64,000 bases of DNA, taken from Zhengitettix transpicula. Taxonomy: Eukaryota; Arthropoda; Insecta; Orthoptera; Tetrigidae. The stretch covers positions 180,930,246 to 180,994,245 of the forward strand of contig CM073590.1 in the NCBI GenBank assembly GCA_037074705.1, read 5' to 3'. The translations under genes were made by a program, and so were the position numbers. The notes under the pieces were generated by a model. That model worked only from the letters and a program-made list of their open reading frames with translations. It was not told the DNA's origin and ran no database searches. Below, in pieces: positions 25,701 to 34,079 of the stretch; the stretch's first letter is position 1, and every line of letters starts with the position of its first letter.

Positions 25701-28390
25701 AATGCTGAAGCAGCCTCTGCCAAACAGGAAGTCAGTTCTGCAACAACATCTCCACCTGAATTTATATCAGTCACCATGTTAGGAAGTGAAACCTGGGTCA
25801 AAACAGGTCCTTCTGCTTTTTTAAATTTATCCTTCACTTCAACTCTTTTTTTCACTTTCACACTGACACTCTCTGCAGGTAATTTAACCAACTTTTGCTT
25901 ACCTCTTTGCATGTCTTTACTTGATGCTTTATTTACAATCTCCTTACCTTTCATTTTGTCATTTGTTTTTAACTTTTTATTCATATCTGAAACTGTAGCT
26001 TTCTTAATATCAAAACCCATTTTTTGACTGACATGCTTCACTTTTGTCACTACTTTTATATCACTTGGTTCTGATTGCAAAATAGAAATAGGGTTCACAA
26101 TATTGTTCTGATTTAGAACTTCATCCTTTTTCTTTTTCTTCCCTTTGTATGTTTGAGTGGGTTCTACTTTTCGTACAAATATAGGAACACCTTTTTTACG
26201 AACTGGCACGCCTTGTTTTCCCATTGCTTTCTCAAGATTTCCCACAAGTGATAGTTTCTTTGGAAATGAGGCTACATCACTATTTTCTGGTGAAAAACTG
26301 TTCTCCATATTAATTTTCACAACTGGTGAAGGGCTTGTGCTACGACTTGAAAAATTACTACTCGAGGAATGGCGGCGAATGATTCGAGAAGCCTCTGCTC
26401 GTAGGTGAGGTTTTGAAGGATAGCTGAATGAAGGTGAGAGGGGTTGACAGTTAGTCGAGTGAATAGGCACTGACGGAATAAAATCATCAGATTCAACAGG
26501 ACGAATTGCCTTTGATGTTGATTTGGTCAGAATTTTGTTGATTGGTGGAGTAAATATTTTTTTCTTCATTCTAAGATTAGGAACAGATGGCATTTGAGTT
26601 GACTTTAAACGAAATACAGCATTTTTAACAAGGCGTGTTTTCAAAAGAAGATCTTTCTTTTTACGCCGGGATGATTTCAACTGTGGCTTAACAACCTTCT
26701 TCAGACTAGAATTCAAATTAGGATCAACATCACTGATTGCAGATCTCCGCTTAGACTCACCTTGCTCTGCTTCGTAAAGCAAATTTATAGCACCTTCATC
26801 AATAAGTAAGAGGTCCACTTCAGTTAACCTGACCCTTTTCTTAACAATTGGGACACCATCAACAGTTTTTGGCAAACTTTTATTAACAAGAGAATCACTG
26901 CTTATTACAATAACATCAGCATCAGCGTCACAATCAACTTTCTTCTTTGGACTGTAAGTTTTTAATGGCGAGCTAGGTTTAATTTCTTTTGATACGTCAT
27001 TTAAACAGATTACCTCAGCATTCAAATGTGTTTGACCTACTTCAGTATCAGCCTTAGTTTTCAACGATGAATTTGTTTCTGAAGAAAGTTTGATTTCATT
27101 TGATGACACATTAGCACTAAGTTTTGATGGTGGCAAATTTTCTTTCTTCGGCTTTAGAGAAATAGTAGCAGGTCTGTCTTCCACAGGAAATGAATTGTTA
27201 GGTACATGCTGAACAGAATTGGAATTAAATTCATTATTATTCTTCGCATAATTAACCTTTTTCTTATCACTTGATTTCAATTTCAGGACTTTGGCAGAAT
27301 CAGTCTTTTGATTGTCAATACCATGCTCAATTTTACGTTTCTTGCAGTTATTTGTACTTGCAGAAGAATACTTCCTTTTCCCATTTGAACATTTTTTAAT
27401 ATCTACAATAGCTTCATTGCTTTCTTTCACTGCATTTGAATCATGTTTTGTTCCATTCTTTATGCTAGGTGTATTATTCTCAGTAAGGTTTTTTTGCTGT
27501 AACTTAACTTTAGTTTTAACTTTACGGACCGATTTCTCTGGCACTTTATCAGTTTTCTTTCTTCTAGGAGTAGTTTGAAACTCCATCAATTGCTTCAGTG
27601 CTAGCTCCCTTTCAAGGACAGGGTCCAATTTCGTAGGAGTGGGACGGTCCAATTTAGTAGGAGTAGGACGGTCCAATTTAGTAGGAGTAGGACCATCTTT
27701 ACATACCGAAACTTTTACTGGTGATTTTGTACATTCTGGGGTTATATTATTCTTTCCTGGAATCCAATTAGGGTCTGCATCACCTTCAAGGATAGCCAAT
27801 AGCTCATTGTCATCGGCAATTTGCTCTTGAGACTGCTTACTTGGGGTTACACTATTTGAGTTTTGACAAATTCCTTGTTGCACTATATTATTAGACTCCA
27901 TTATGTTCAAACCAGAGCTAGACTGAACAGAAGATATACTATTTGCTAATCTCTGGGCCAATTTAATAGTAAAAAATATGTCTCCACCTTCTGGTGTGTC
28001 ATGAACAGGGTATTTCTTAAGTGAACGCTCCAGAAGTTCTTTAGCCAGTTCTTCTTGAGTAACAATCTGGCTTGTTAAATTTCGGTAAGGCACTCTTACT
28101 CCAAGTCGAGGTTTTTGTAGCTTCCGACCATGTGCAGTGGTATCTTCAGCTGGATTATCTACATTACGCCCCAATAAATGAGGTGGTATTGAGAAACTAG
28201 GAGATGAAACAGGTAATGGCAAAGCTGCTGCTTCCTCTTCAGCAGTACCTCGAGGTGCTGACTGCTGAGGCATTCTTGTATTAATAGATCTGTTCCCTGT
28301 TTTGCACGATGACGTTGAACAATTAATGACATCAACTATTAATGGTCGAGTATCCAGCACTCCTTCAACTCTAGAAATGGCTGTTGCCAT
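12119..28390 (-). CDS. CDYL-like protein with C-terminal crotonase domain (6 exons, 1252 aa)
   Basis: Seen: six minus-strand exons, 28390-25561, 24484-24276, 22518-22343, 19949-19739, 18498-18355 and 12307-12119, have GT/AG borders and keep one frame; they sum to 3759 nt including TGA. Residues 1-943 are low-complexity, Lys/Ser/Pro-rich with basic clusters such as SRRKKKD, suggesting a nuclear disordered region. About residues 980-1240 form a crotonase (enoyl-CoA hydratase/isomerase) fold: NALNLQ, the oxyanion-loop-like SSFCQGIDL, NKPIVAGVNGATVGLG, and GQVPEGAATLSFP with Glu at about 1127. Known: CDYL-family proteins join a chromatin-reader chromodomain to a crotonase domain that binds CoA and co-repressors. 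Here no chromodomain is seen. The ATG at 28390 has an in-frame TAA about 36 nt upstream, but an AG acceptor-like site (CTATTAAG) lies 4 nt before the ATG, so extra upstream coding exons are possible. Alternative: a nuclear ECI-like protein. The C-terminal domain is certain; a chromatin role is inferred. Confidence 0.87.
12308..13315. other. Last intron of the CDYL-like gene, portion before the nested gene
   Basis: No exon recognised. The 5' UTR exon and promoter of the nested plus-strand gene should lie here, given the acceptor immediately before its ATG, but I cannot place them. Confidence 0.4.
13317..13457 (+). CDS. Nested secreted protein, exon 1: signal peptide
   Basis: Encodes residues 1-47: a hydrophobic leader, likely cleaved after about residue 20 (LAS-YD), then an acidic stretch (NNRESEEVEVRYPNN). 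Donor GTAAGTAACG. Two consecutive ATGs (13317 and 13320) could both serve as start. Confidence 0.75.
13317..16913 (+). CDS. Secreted cysteine-rich protein, U-scoloptoxin(11)-like family (4 exons, 254 aa), nested
   Basis: Seen: exons 13317-13457, 14072-14260, 15044-15283 and 16719-16913, all phase 0 with GT/AG borders, sum to 765 nt. Residues 1-20 (MMDCKTLLVTFLSFNHILAS) are a signal peptide. The mature part has 16 cysteines, an even number, in pairs such as CTAYEVC, CRC, CHC and CSC, and sequons including NKT, NMT, NST, NRT and NLT, so a disulfide-rich, glycosylated extracellular protein is likely. The arrangement (CTAYEVC...RFWFKPRVERLCRC) recalls proteins annotated in many insects as U-scoloptoxin(11)-like, named after a centipede venom family. 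In insects this is not evidence of venom; a physiological role is unknown. The start follows a strong acceptor (CTGCTTTTGTAG) 1 nt before the ATG, implying an upstream 5' UTR exon. The gene lies wholly in the last intron of the CDYL-like gene on the opposite strand. Confidence 0.82.
13680..13735. repeat. (TA)n microsatellite
   Basis: About 27 uninterrupted TA units lie in intron 1 of the nested gene, directly beside a SINE pair. Confidence 0.95.
13740..13866 (-). mobile_element. tRNA-derived SINE (minus copy of a head-to-head pair)
   Basis: Reading the minus strand from 13866: an A-box-like GGTTCAGGAGTC, a B-box-like GTGTTCAAGTCCC (13825-13813), then the body GGCTGAATATTTTCAGTC followed by CTTTCCTTCTCC. 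The body matches the SINE at 17.7 kb, which supports a family. Confidence 0.65.
13861..13945 (+). mobile_element. tRNA-derived SINE (plus copy of a head-to-head pair)
   Basis: A B-box-like GGGTTCAAGTCC (13883-13894) is followed by GAATATTTTCTGTC and TTTCCTTCTTC, the same order as the minus copy beside it. The A-box end is truncated where the two copies meet (CTCGAG). Confidence 0.6.
14072..14260 (+). CDS. Nested secreted protein, exon 2
   Basis: Acceptor ATTATTTTCAG and donor GTCTGTATAT bound residues 48-110, with five cysteines (CTAYEVC, LCRC, QCPREW) and sequons NKT and NLS. This is the most conserved-looking part of the protein. Confidence 0.85.
14500..14612 (+). repeat. CAACAGTTGG-family repeat, single arm
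   Basis: Contains CCAACTGTTGAT, then GTAAGTCTGCTACCCTGTCT and AAAATGTGTTAATTAATTTG. It matches one arm of the palindromic copy at 17.3-17.6 kb and a reverse copy at 60.6 kb. A similar end (GTAAGCC...TTTCCTTTCC) occurs at 13598-13668. Confidence 0.6.
15044..15283 (+). CDS. Nested secreted protein, exon 3
   Basis: Acceptor TTATTTTATTTCAG and donor GTATGTAACA bound residues 111-190, with five cysteines (FCSS, ADCD, QCHCPESHYW, FRC) and sequons NMT and NST. Confidence 0.85.
15326..15365. repeat. Perfect 19-bp palindrome
   Basis: GTACTTTGTTTAATATGTA is followed after 2 nt by its exact reverse complement. It starts 43 bp after exon 3 of the nested gene, inside its intron, and would form a tight hairpin in the pre-mRNA. 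Confidence 0.9.
16719..16913 (+). CDS. Nested secreted protein, exon 4 and stop
   Basis: Acceptor TTCTCTTGCAG begins residues 191-254, with six cysteines (RCESKDFC, YRCSCPVGHLC, NCEPF), ending in a sequon NLT and TAA at 16911-16913. A canonical AATAAA follows 25 nt later. Confidence 0.85.
   Translation, partial: LKRCESKDFCGYVRADTYSSYYRCSCPVGHLCLITNRTLHNVSELLYNGPAYQANCEPFSTNLT
16939..16944 (+). terminator. Poly(A) signal AATAAA of the nested gene
   Basis: A canonical hexamer lies 25 nt after the TAA of the nested secreted-protein gene, overlapping a second AATAAA-like hexamer. Placement fits a very short 3' UTR. Confidence 0.55.
17290..17631. mobile_element. MITE-like palindromic element, about 70-bp terminal inverted repeats
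   Basis: The left arm (17290-17360) contains AACACATTTG, GTAGCAGACTTACCTGA and ATCAACAGTTGGTCCAGTCG. The right arm (17562-17631) is its imperfect reverse complement: CCGACTAGACCAACTGTTGA, TTCAGGTAGGTTGGCTACG, AAATGTGTTA. The interior is GC-rich for the region and non-coding. This is the palindromic member of the family also seen at 14.5 and 60.6 kb. It lies in the last intron of the CDYL-like gene. Confidence 0.7.
17700..17885 (-). mobile_element. tRNA-derived SINE
   Basis: The minus strand begins with a tRNA-like head: A-box-like TAGCTCAATTTC (17868-17857), spacer, and a perfect B box GGTTCGAATCC (17825-17815). The body has GACTGAATATTTTCAGTC then TTCCCTTCTTCC. The tRNA-like section lacks a recognisable anticodon-arm fold, so this is a SINE, not a tRNA gene. 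Confidence 0.75.
18355..18498 (-). CDS. CDYL-like gene, exon 5
   Basis: Acceptor GTTTTTAG and donor GTAAGACC bound 144 nt, phase 0 at both ends, encoding residues 1143-1190: TSELLYGCRKVTASEALNFG then LVTRILWPNRFQEEL. This is the helical segment following the crotonase core (ECI2 equivalent: [20 protein letters not shown]). Confidence 0.9.
19160..19480. repeat. Interspersed repeat fragment
   Basis: The segment CTTGGTGCTACAGCCCATTT then GGGCCTTGGCCTACCAG is typical of an interspersed insect repeat I have seen but cannot classify. Downstream, GTGTGATAAACTTCAATA occurs twice (19257 and 19430) with CTTCAATACTGTTACAAAAT also twice, showing an internal direct repeat. It lies in intron 4 of the CDYL-like gene. 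Confidence 0.4.
19739..19949 (-). CDS. CDYL-like gene, exon 4: crotonase core with active-site Glu
   Basis: Acceptor TTTTTATAG and donor GTAAGTTCAA bound 211 nt encoding residues 1072-1142. It contains FNKPIVAGVNGATVGLGVTM and KATFYTPYAKLGQVPEGAAT. The Glu in VPEGA sits where ECI-type isomerases carry their catalytic glutamate; as I recall, vertebrate CDYL proteins have Asp there (SPDGC). Confidence 0.92.
20046..21457. mobile_element. Probable non-autonomous DNA transposon with about 73-bp inverted repeats
   Basis: The segment 20046-20118 (AAGTAACCAATGCAATCTCT, TTTATTACATTG, GACAGATTCTGTCATAT) recurs in reverse complement at about 21385-21457 with roughly 85% identity. The 1.3 kb between has no transposase. 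It holds a short hairpin (GGAGCTCCAAACTTTGGAGC at 20519) and imperfect direct repeats around TTCAAAGTTTCT (20950-21110). It lies in intron 3 of the CDYL-like gene. Confidence 0.6.
22343..22518 (-). CDS. CDYL-like gene, exon 3: crotonase oxyanion loop
   Basis: Acceptor AATTTTAG and donor GTATGTATAC bound 176 nt encoding residues 1014-1072. It carries LRELRDALYQIRRDDSCRAV and the loop SSFCQGIDLHCL, equivalent to YYSSGNDIS in the ECI2-like gene. It ends in phase 2 within a Lys codon. Confidence 0.9.
22975..23420 (-). repeat. Possible retroelement relic
   Basis: The minus strand reads TSPEDIGASHQTLWKTNVDT and RLETRELF, a coding-like run of about 30 residues, followed by a 68-residue open stretch around FKKFC. 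Composition and codon-like order suggest an old element. I do not recognise the family. Confidence 0.3.
24276..24484 (-). CDS. CDYL-like gene, exon 2: start of the crotonase domain
   Basis: Acceptor CATTTTCAG and donor GTTAATTGC flank 209 nt that complete the split codon and encode residues 944-1013. A Gln/Lys/Arg-rich linker leads into FNYREISMRRHDGLVQIIMN, the first strands of the crotonase fold, ending NALNLQ. It ends in phase 0 at exactly the point where the ECI2-like gene at 54.6 kb also has an intron (NALTSD). Confidence 0.88.
25561..28390 (-). CDS. CDYL-like gene, exon 1: long disordered N-terminal region
   Basis: This exon encodes residues 1-943 and ends at donor GTAAGTTTTC after one base of a split Thr codon. 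The N-terminal 170 residues look the most ordered (PRLGVRVPYRNLTSQIV followed by an acidic/basic helix around EELAKELLERSLKK). Residues about 233-256 are an in-frame three-fold repeat of PTPTKLDR. Later parts are rich in Lys, Ser and Asn with several nuclear-localisation-like clusters. I recognise no catalytic or chromodomain motif. Base composition is less AT-rich than the flanks, as expected of coding sequence. Confidence 0.88.
27622..27693 (-). repeat. In-frame 24-bp triplication (PTPTKLDR x3) in the CDYL-like gene
   Basis: Three adjacent 24-bp copies, two identical and one with two differences, encode PTPTKLDR twice plus a final PTPTKLDP. The repeat expands the protein without shifting frame and is probably length-polymorphic. 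Confidence 0.9.
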
Positions 28391-29000
28391 GACACTTAAT
28401 AGCAGAAATAGATAAAAGATAAATTACCTTCATATTCCCAAGAATTTTTTGTAAACTATCCATTCTTCTCATTCACACAAACTTTGAAACATTCACAAAA
28501 GTCACAGAATTCTGGAGCGAACATTGAAAACTTCAAAATTCTGTGCTTTAATATGTTCACATTACGGGGCACAACAATCCTGTAAGAGAAGAATATAGAT
28601 TTACTTTATGAAAAGCACCATAAAGAATATGCAAGTAAGCTGAAGCTGATAATCAAGAAGTTTATTTGACTACGATAAATAAACACATTAGAACAAACAC
28701 TACAAATATAATTTAAATATTCTGTATGCAATAATTGTAAAATTAATAACGAAGGGTCGAAATATTTAAAATAAAATATTAAATATAAACTAGCCGAATA
28801 TGTTTTCAAAGAACAATGTGAATATTCAATTGATGAACTCATTTGCTTACTGATGATTAACAGTTGACGAAAACAATAACCAAACACAGAACAATGCATG
28901 AATTCAGAGTCTTCTTAATTTCCATTTTTTATTTTTCCACCTATCGCGTTGTGGCGGTTTTTTAAATTAATACTAACAAATACACAATTTGATAAACATT
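28391..29000 (-). promoter_or_regulatory. 5' flank of the CDYL-like gene with candidate UTR splice sites
   Basis: On the minus strand a good acceptor (TTCTTCTCTTACAG, ending at 28580) precedes the coding exon by 190 nt, and CTATTAAG lies just before the ATG. This suggests at least one upstream exon. CACCTATCGCGTTGTGGCGG at about 28939 is a small CpG-bearing patch and a candidate promoter area. Transcription start is not resolvable. Confidence 0.35.
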
Positions 29001-30540
29001 GTGTTCACAATTACAATAACTCACTTTAAGCCAAACAAAACAATTACAAACTACACATTATAGTCTTATTGTAATTCGTTACAACAACATTTCAGATAAG
29101 AAAACAAACGTAACATCATCAGACAAGTATGCTTAGGTCACATGAACAAAGATAGTTGAGAATTCTGTCATTTTATTGCATCTTTGACTATAGGAATAGT
29201 CTATGGTGCAGAGAAAATTAAGTAAATTAAAATTAGACGCGAAAATAGTGGGAAATAAAGGCTCCAAAAAGAACTTTAAATAATAATTTACAAATAAAAT
29301 GAATTTATTACATACGGTTGGCATGTAAGTATTGTCTGTGATTTTATGATTACCTTTATACAAAAACAAAGAAATAAACAAACCAAATTATTTTTCGAAG
29401 TATTATTCAATTAAAGACTAAATCGGAAGGCTTTAAACATCATCCTTGTTTTTTATATACCGACTAATAAATTTCAATAATACAACTTCTTTTCATAGAT
29501 ATTATTTTATCATCGTTTGAGAGTATATGTTTTGTTAAGGTGTTATTCCAGAAGACTAAAACAAAATGAATCCGCATTAGGTTCAAATTTCAAAAACGAT
29601 TCATCAATCATCAGCGTTGAATATATTTAGAGAACCAGTCTCCTAAATTCGATCGTGAAATCGTGGTGTGCCTGCGAATTAATTATACCGTACGAAAGTG
29701 TTCTTTCTTACTTTTATTTCATTAGTTGGTGGATCAGATGAGAAAGGTAAGTGTTCAGATTATTGATAAGAGTTTTCCGTCCAACATAAAGGAAAGGGGA
29801 ACTTTGAGGAGTACATCAATTCCTAAATGCGTGTGCTATTCAAAAGAGATGCTGAAAATCAGATGTTGGATTTGTTTCTTAAAAGTGACAAATTACCAAG
29901 TGAAGAAAAATACTGATTGTAAACGAACTGGCATTTCCCTACCATAATGTTCACGATTTTTGTTTTAAATCTATCAATTGTAGATTGAAACGTGTAAGTA
30001 AACTGTATGGTACCAAATTTTTATGTGGAAGAACTAAGATTGAATCATTAAGAGGAAAAAAATTGATTAAATTGATAGGGTTTATTTTTTTTACCTGTTG
30101 TGGAAAGAATGTTTTATTTCAAGTAAATATGAGGCGCACGGAAATAGGGAGAATGGATACCAAACAATAAAATAGTTGCTTGGCATAAAACATAATTCTT
30201 AGTATATTTTTAATAAATTCCATCAGATTGTGAAAAACAATGATGAGACTATCAATATAGCATCTTCGTAAAAAAAAATCTTGAGACAAAAAAACAAGAT
30301 TTGGCTATAACATTCAGCAGCACCAGTCAATAAAATTTTCTCTTACTTTACCTTATTTTTTCCAAATATTCATATCGCCTTCCTCTCCGGTAACTATTTC
30401 ATCTGATATGTTCTCATTTTGGGTCATAAAAATATGTTATCCCTATGTTAGGTCATCACTTCACAAAGTCTTTATTGCCTACAATCAGTACTTAAATTAA
30501 GTAAAGTAACCCCCACCGAAATGCAACAGTAATTCCACAA
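29001..30540. other. Intergenic, nothing recognised
   Basis: Short open frames at 29726-29947 and 29985-30170 show no family resemblance and no convincing splice or start context. Confidence 0.4.
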
Positions 30541-30736
30541 AGTCCTCTTATTTAGATGAACTCCCCACGTGACGTCAAGAAGCTCTTCTTCGCAAGAGGA
30601 GGACATAACCTTTTAAAGACTAAATGGCCATTCGTCATTAGACAAACTTAACCCATCAAGGCACTTGGGTCAGATGGAATTCAAAATAGCGTACTTATAC
30701 AGCTCTCCCTACCTAAAAAAAAACCTATGTTGCCAT

Positions 30737-31127
30737 GTTCACGGACCAACGTCAACATCATCCAACGATTTCAATCGAAAACACTCAGAATGTTTGTAAA
30801 TGCACCTTGGTACGTCAACATTACATACGGACCTCAGAATGCCAACCGTTCAAGAAGAATGCACCAACCGAAGTGCCAGCCACTTCCTGCGTCTCCAACT
30901 TCACCCAAACGAACTAGCGTCCACCCTGCAACATGACCCTCCCTACAGAAGACTTCAGAACAAGAAATGGCCGAATGACCTGAAAGCAGTATAAGTTCAC
31001 AATCCGGATAACGTCATTGTATGGGTATCCGCTCACGTTATTGTATTATTGTGTCATCAGATTAACTCATGGAACATGTACTATATAGTTCGGATTGTTA
31101 ATTTTCTAATAAATTTTTTAAAAAAAA
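30737..31127 (+). mobile_element. 3' fragment of the Jockey-clade LINE family A
   Basis: From CCAACGTCAACATCATCCAA to CTAATAAATTTTTTAAAAAA this closely matches 38824-39190 of the larger copy, with only scattered differences and a small insertion/deletion. It covers the ORF2 C-terminus (QRFQSKTLRMFVNAPWYV) and the 3' UTR. Just upstream, 30650-30715 encodes IKALGSDGIQNSVLIQLSLP, an RT-like stretch (normally APGPDGI) that may be an internally deleted part of the same insertion. Confidence 0.85.
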
Positions 31128-31129
31128 TG

Positions 31130-32020
31130 TTCACGACGATATATTGTTAACGCCGATACATCCATTGTGAATTTACCATCAACAGGCGTAATAAGAAAAC
31201 ACGTCTACTGACTAATACTGCCCACTAGAGGCGCTTTCCGTCATTAGCATCAATCCTCAGTAACATATGTAATGCATGGTTTTGTATGTGTGTATTTTTT
31301 AATTATCTAAGCTTCGATAATTCATTATTGATTTTATTTTGAAATTAATGTAACAACTGTTATTGAAAGATTGTTAAACTTATAATTTACAACTTTTATC
31401 GAGATCTTTTTCTCTCAAGTTGGTCACGTGAGGAGGTATTTTGTATAAATGGCTTATATTTATAAACTTTTCTGGATATTATAATTCCAAATGCTAATCT
31501 TTAACTTGTTACTGCACGGTGATTGGCGCCAGCGTTCCGTATAGTCTCTGGGTGACTTTTCTCGGTTGCTGTGATTTTATAGCTCCTCAAACAAAATTCT
31601 CTCCTTGATTGTACTCAATGTCCCTACAAACTTTCTCGCTGCAATAAGCTACTAATTCTCTATTCTCAAAATAAGCTTTGAATTTTCTCTTCGCAGTGAT
31701 TTCTCCTCTCTCTCGTAAGCAGTAACTAAATAACTCAGTATCTCCTATTATCTTAATTAAATACGAATTATCAACATCACCTTGCTACCAAAGCCTCAAC
31801 AAATGGAACTAACCACCTAACTGAACTGAATTTAATGATAGAATTCGTCATGTTTTTCTTCCGCGAAATCACTATAAATATCTACCGAAGCCCGTCTCCA
31901 ACGATGCTAGTTATATAATAATTTAAGCTAGATCGCCCTAACAATCAAGCCAGCGACTGAAAGACAACACTTCGCGGCCCAAACAAAAAATAGTAATAGA
32001 AAAACAAAATCATTATTAAC
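31130..32020. other. Intergenic, nothing recognised
   Basis: No coding or structural RNA signal was seen. The lower part may contain decayed downstream sequence of the adjacent piggyBac relic. Confidence 0.35.
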
Positions 32021-32029
32021 ACTTCATAT

Positions 32030-32640
32030 CATCGAAACGCATGCAGCGAACGAGGCAGCGGAAACGGTTAGTACTCATTGTTGTGTGGAATATTTCAACA
32101 CCGAAACCATTTGGATCCCACAGATCGTTGATATTTTGATGAACAGTTCTGTAAAATACGTTCTAGTATCAAGAGACCTGTAACAGATTTTATTTCAGTC
32201 TCATCAATGAGTTTAGCATCCCGTTCTCGAGAGTAATTTGCAGCTAGACTTTGTATGTAAATATTAGTACATGTTGTGATTGTTGTAAGGGTGAGGTAAT
32301 AAATAAATCTTTAGACGTTTTGGCAAGTTTTTTATTCCTGGAAGATAGGTAACAATATTTTTACTGCGTGTACAGACATTCCATGAAGTGTGAGGCTTTC
32401 TCCAAATTTTCTTTTTATCTCTGCTTAAAAAGCAATTTCCCCGATTCTGTGATACGTCCCTATACATTCTACAATTTTCCTCAAATGATAAGTCACCATT
32501 TTCACCGTTGTCATCGTCTGTTTCATTGTCACGGTTATTGTTTATTTCTTCACAGTTTTCTTCTAATTCAGAAACAACTTCATTATCAATTTCATCGTTT
32601 GTAGGGTCTCATCAAAAAGTTTACGACTTCTAATAGCTTC
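32030..32640 (-). pseudogene. piggyBac-type transposase remnant (N-terminal half)
   Basis: Minus strand, in order: an acidic stretch (NNNRDNETDDDNGENGDLSF), then KKKIWRKPHTSWNVCTRSKN and IVTYLPGIKNLPKRLK, then in other frames RDAKLIDETEIKSVTGLLIL and finally MSTNRFRCLVRCMRFDDMK. These are the N-terminal landmarks of piggyBac/PGBD transposases (R..NIV...PG, the E(I)K...GLL block and the MS..RF..L..C.RFDD block), separated by frameshifts. The catalytic core and ends are gone. Confidence 0.75.
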
Positions 32641-32899
32641 TGTTTCGTAACTACAAATTTTGCTTACCACATAGAAAAAATCAAAACTGAAGTGTTTTCA
32701 CACAATCTAAAAAGACTAACGGGCAAAGAGGTCACCCCAAACAATAGATGTACCCATTGTCTAAAAACCTATCGAGAAATATTTATCGTATGTCTTGACT
32801 CGAAGCTGGAAGAATTGTTGAACGGTACTGAAGGTACGCATAAGCAGTTCCCCGTTATAACCTTGAAAATAGGGATGGGGTGCTCTATACGCCCAGCGC

Positions 32900-33560
32900 G
32901 AGTTCTTAAGGATTAAGGATAGGTGCCCACTTACGATTTGTAAAAGTGCGATTATTTATTCGCAGAAATGGACCACATTACTTTGAATTGTAATGCACCC
33001 AAATGCGACTAAAAAATCGCAGCGATTAAAAATCTATTTTGGTGACGAAGCAATTGTCACTGATCTGGAATGAGACTCATTCAATGGCACGGAAATGCGT
33101 CCACTAGTGATTATTCAGACGCACAGTGATCATGCTATTGAAGCAACGAATCGTAAACGGTGTCGTAAGCAGTGTGATTGATACCGAGATTATTCGCTAT
33201 AGAAATAGAAGAAGGCTAACGAATTATAATTAGGCTAAATTCACACATCGATGCGATGCGGGAAGAAGTAAAAGGTAAAAATATTTTCAAGCTGTCATAA
33301 GCAACAGTGTGAAACCTTGGGTGTCATTCTCTCTAACAGACGTCGAACGAAAAAGTTCGAGAAGCCTCTTGCGATCACAAATTCATTTGTTTTTCTCGCA
33401 TGCGATTAGAACGAAAATGGACGCAGACACGTTAATAAATGTGATAAGACAGAACCAACAGTTGTGGGATCAAACAAGTTGTACCACAACAGAGACAGTA
33501 CAAGGGAAGCTTGAAAGAACGCTGCAGAAGATTATTAAACCTGACAATAATTAAATAATA
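32900..33560 (+). mobile_element. Harbinger-like fragment with a MADF-type start
   Basis: MDADTLINVIRQNQQLWDQT at 33418 resembles the first helix of MADF domains (M...LI..VR..P.LWD), after which the frame ends early at 33552. GTGCCCACTTACGATTTG at 32936 has the look of a transposon end, but no matching inverted end was found. Probably a deleted derivative. Confidence 0.35.
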
Positions 33561-34079
33561 AGATGTTGTACATAATTTTTAATAATTAAACAACCTTGTC
33601 ATTACTGTATAAAATCACGTTGGGAAAAAAATACTAGAAAGTGGCTGTAAAATCCGTGGAAATTAAATGAAAATTGAAATTAACATAATTTTATTTTCAA
33701 CAAACTTTAGGCGGACCTCTGAATCAAGTGCGCCGGGCCACCGTGGCCACAAAAATCCGCAGACTAGATAAATTTATCAATTATCCAGCAGTATTAAAGT
33801 GCAACGAGTGTAAAATCTGTATGCCTCTGCTTTCGCGTGCTATTGCGAATTCAGTGTTTTAACATCGGTGTCCAGTACGCGTAAGATAACAACTTAGCGC
33901 CAGATGTAGGATTCCCTCCCGGCGGCGCTCTCTCAACAAGTAACCCCTCATTCAACAATCAAGAAAAGCCAACTCGCCAAGAAACCTTCGGATACAAAAA
34001 TGCAGAGCCTACCGCCAGCAAAACGGAGCCTCTCGCAGCAGATAAGTCAAAACGAACTATATTCCTCTGTTTCGCCCCT

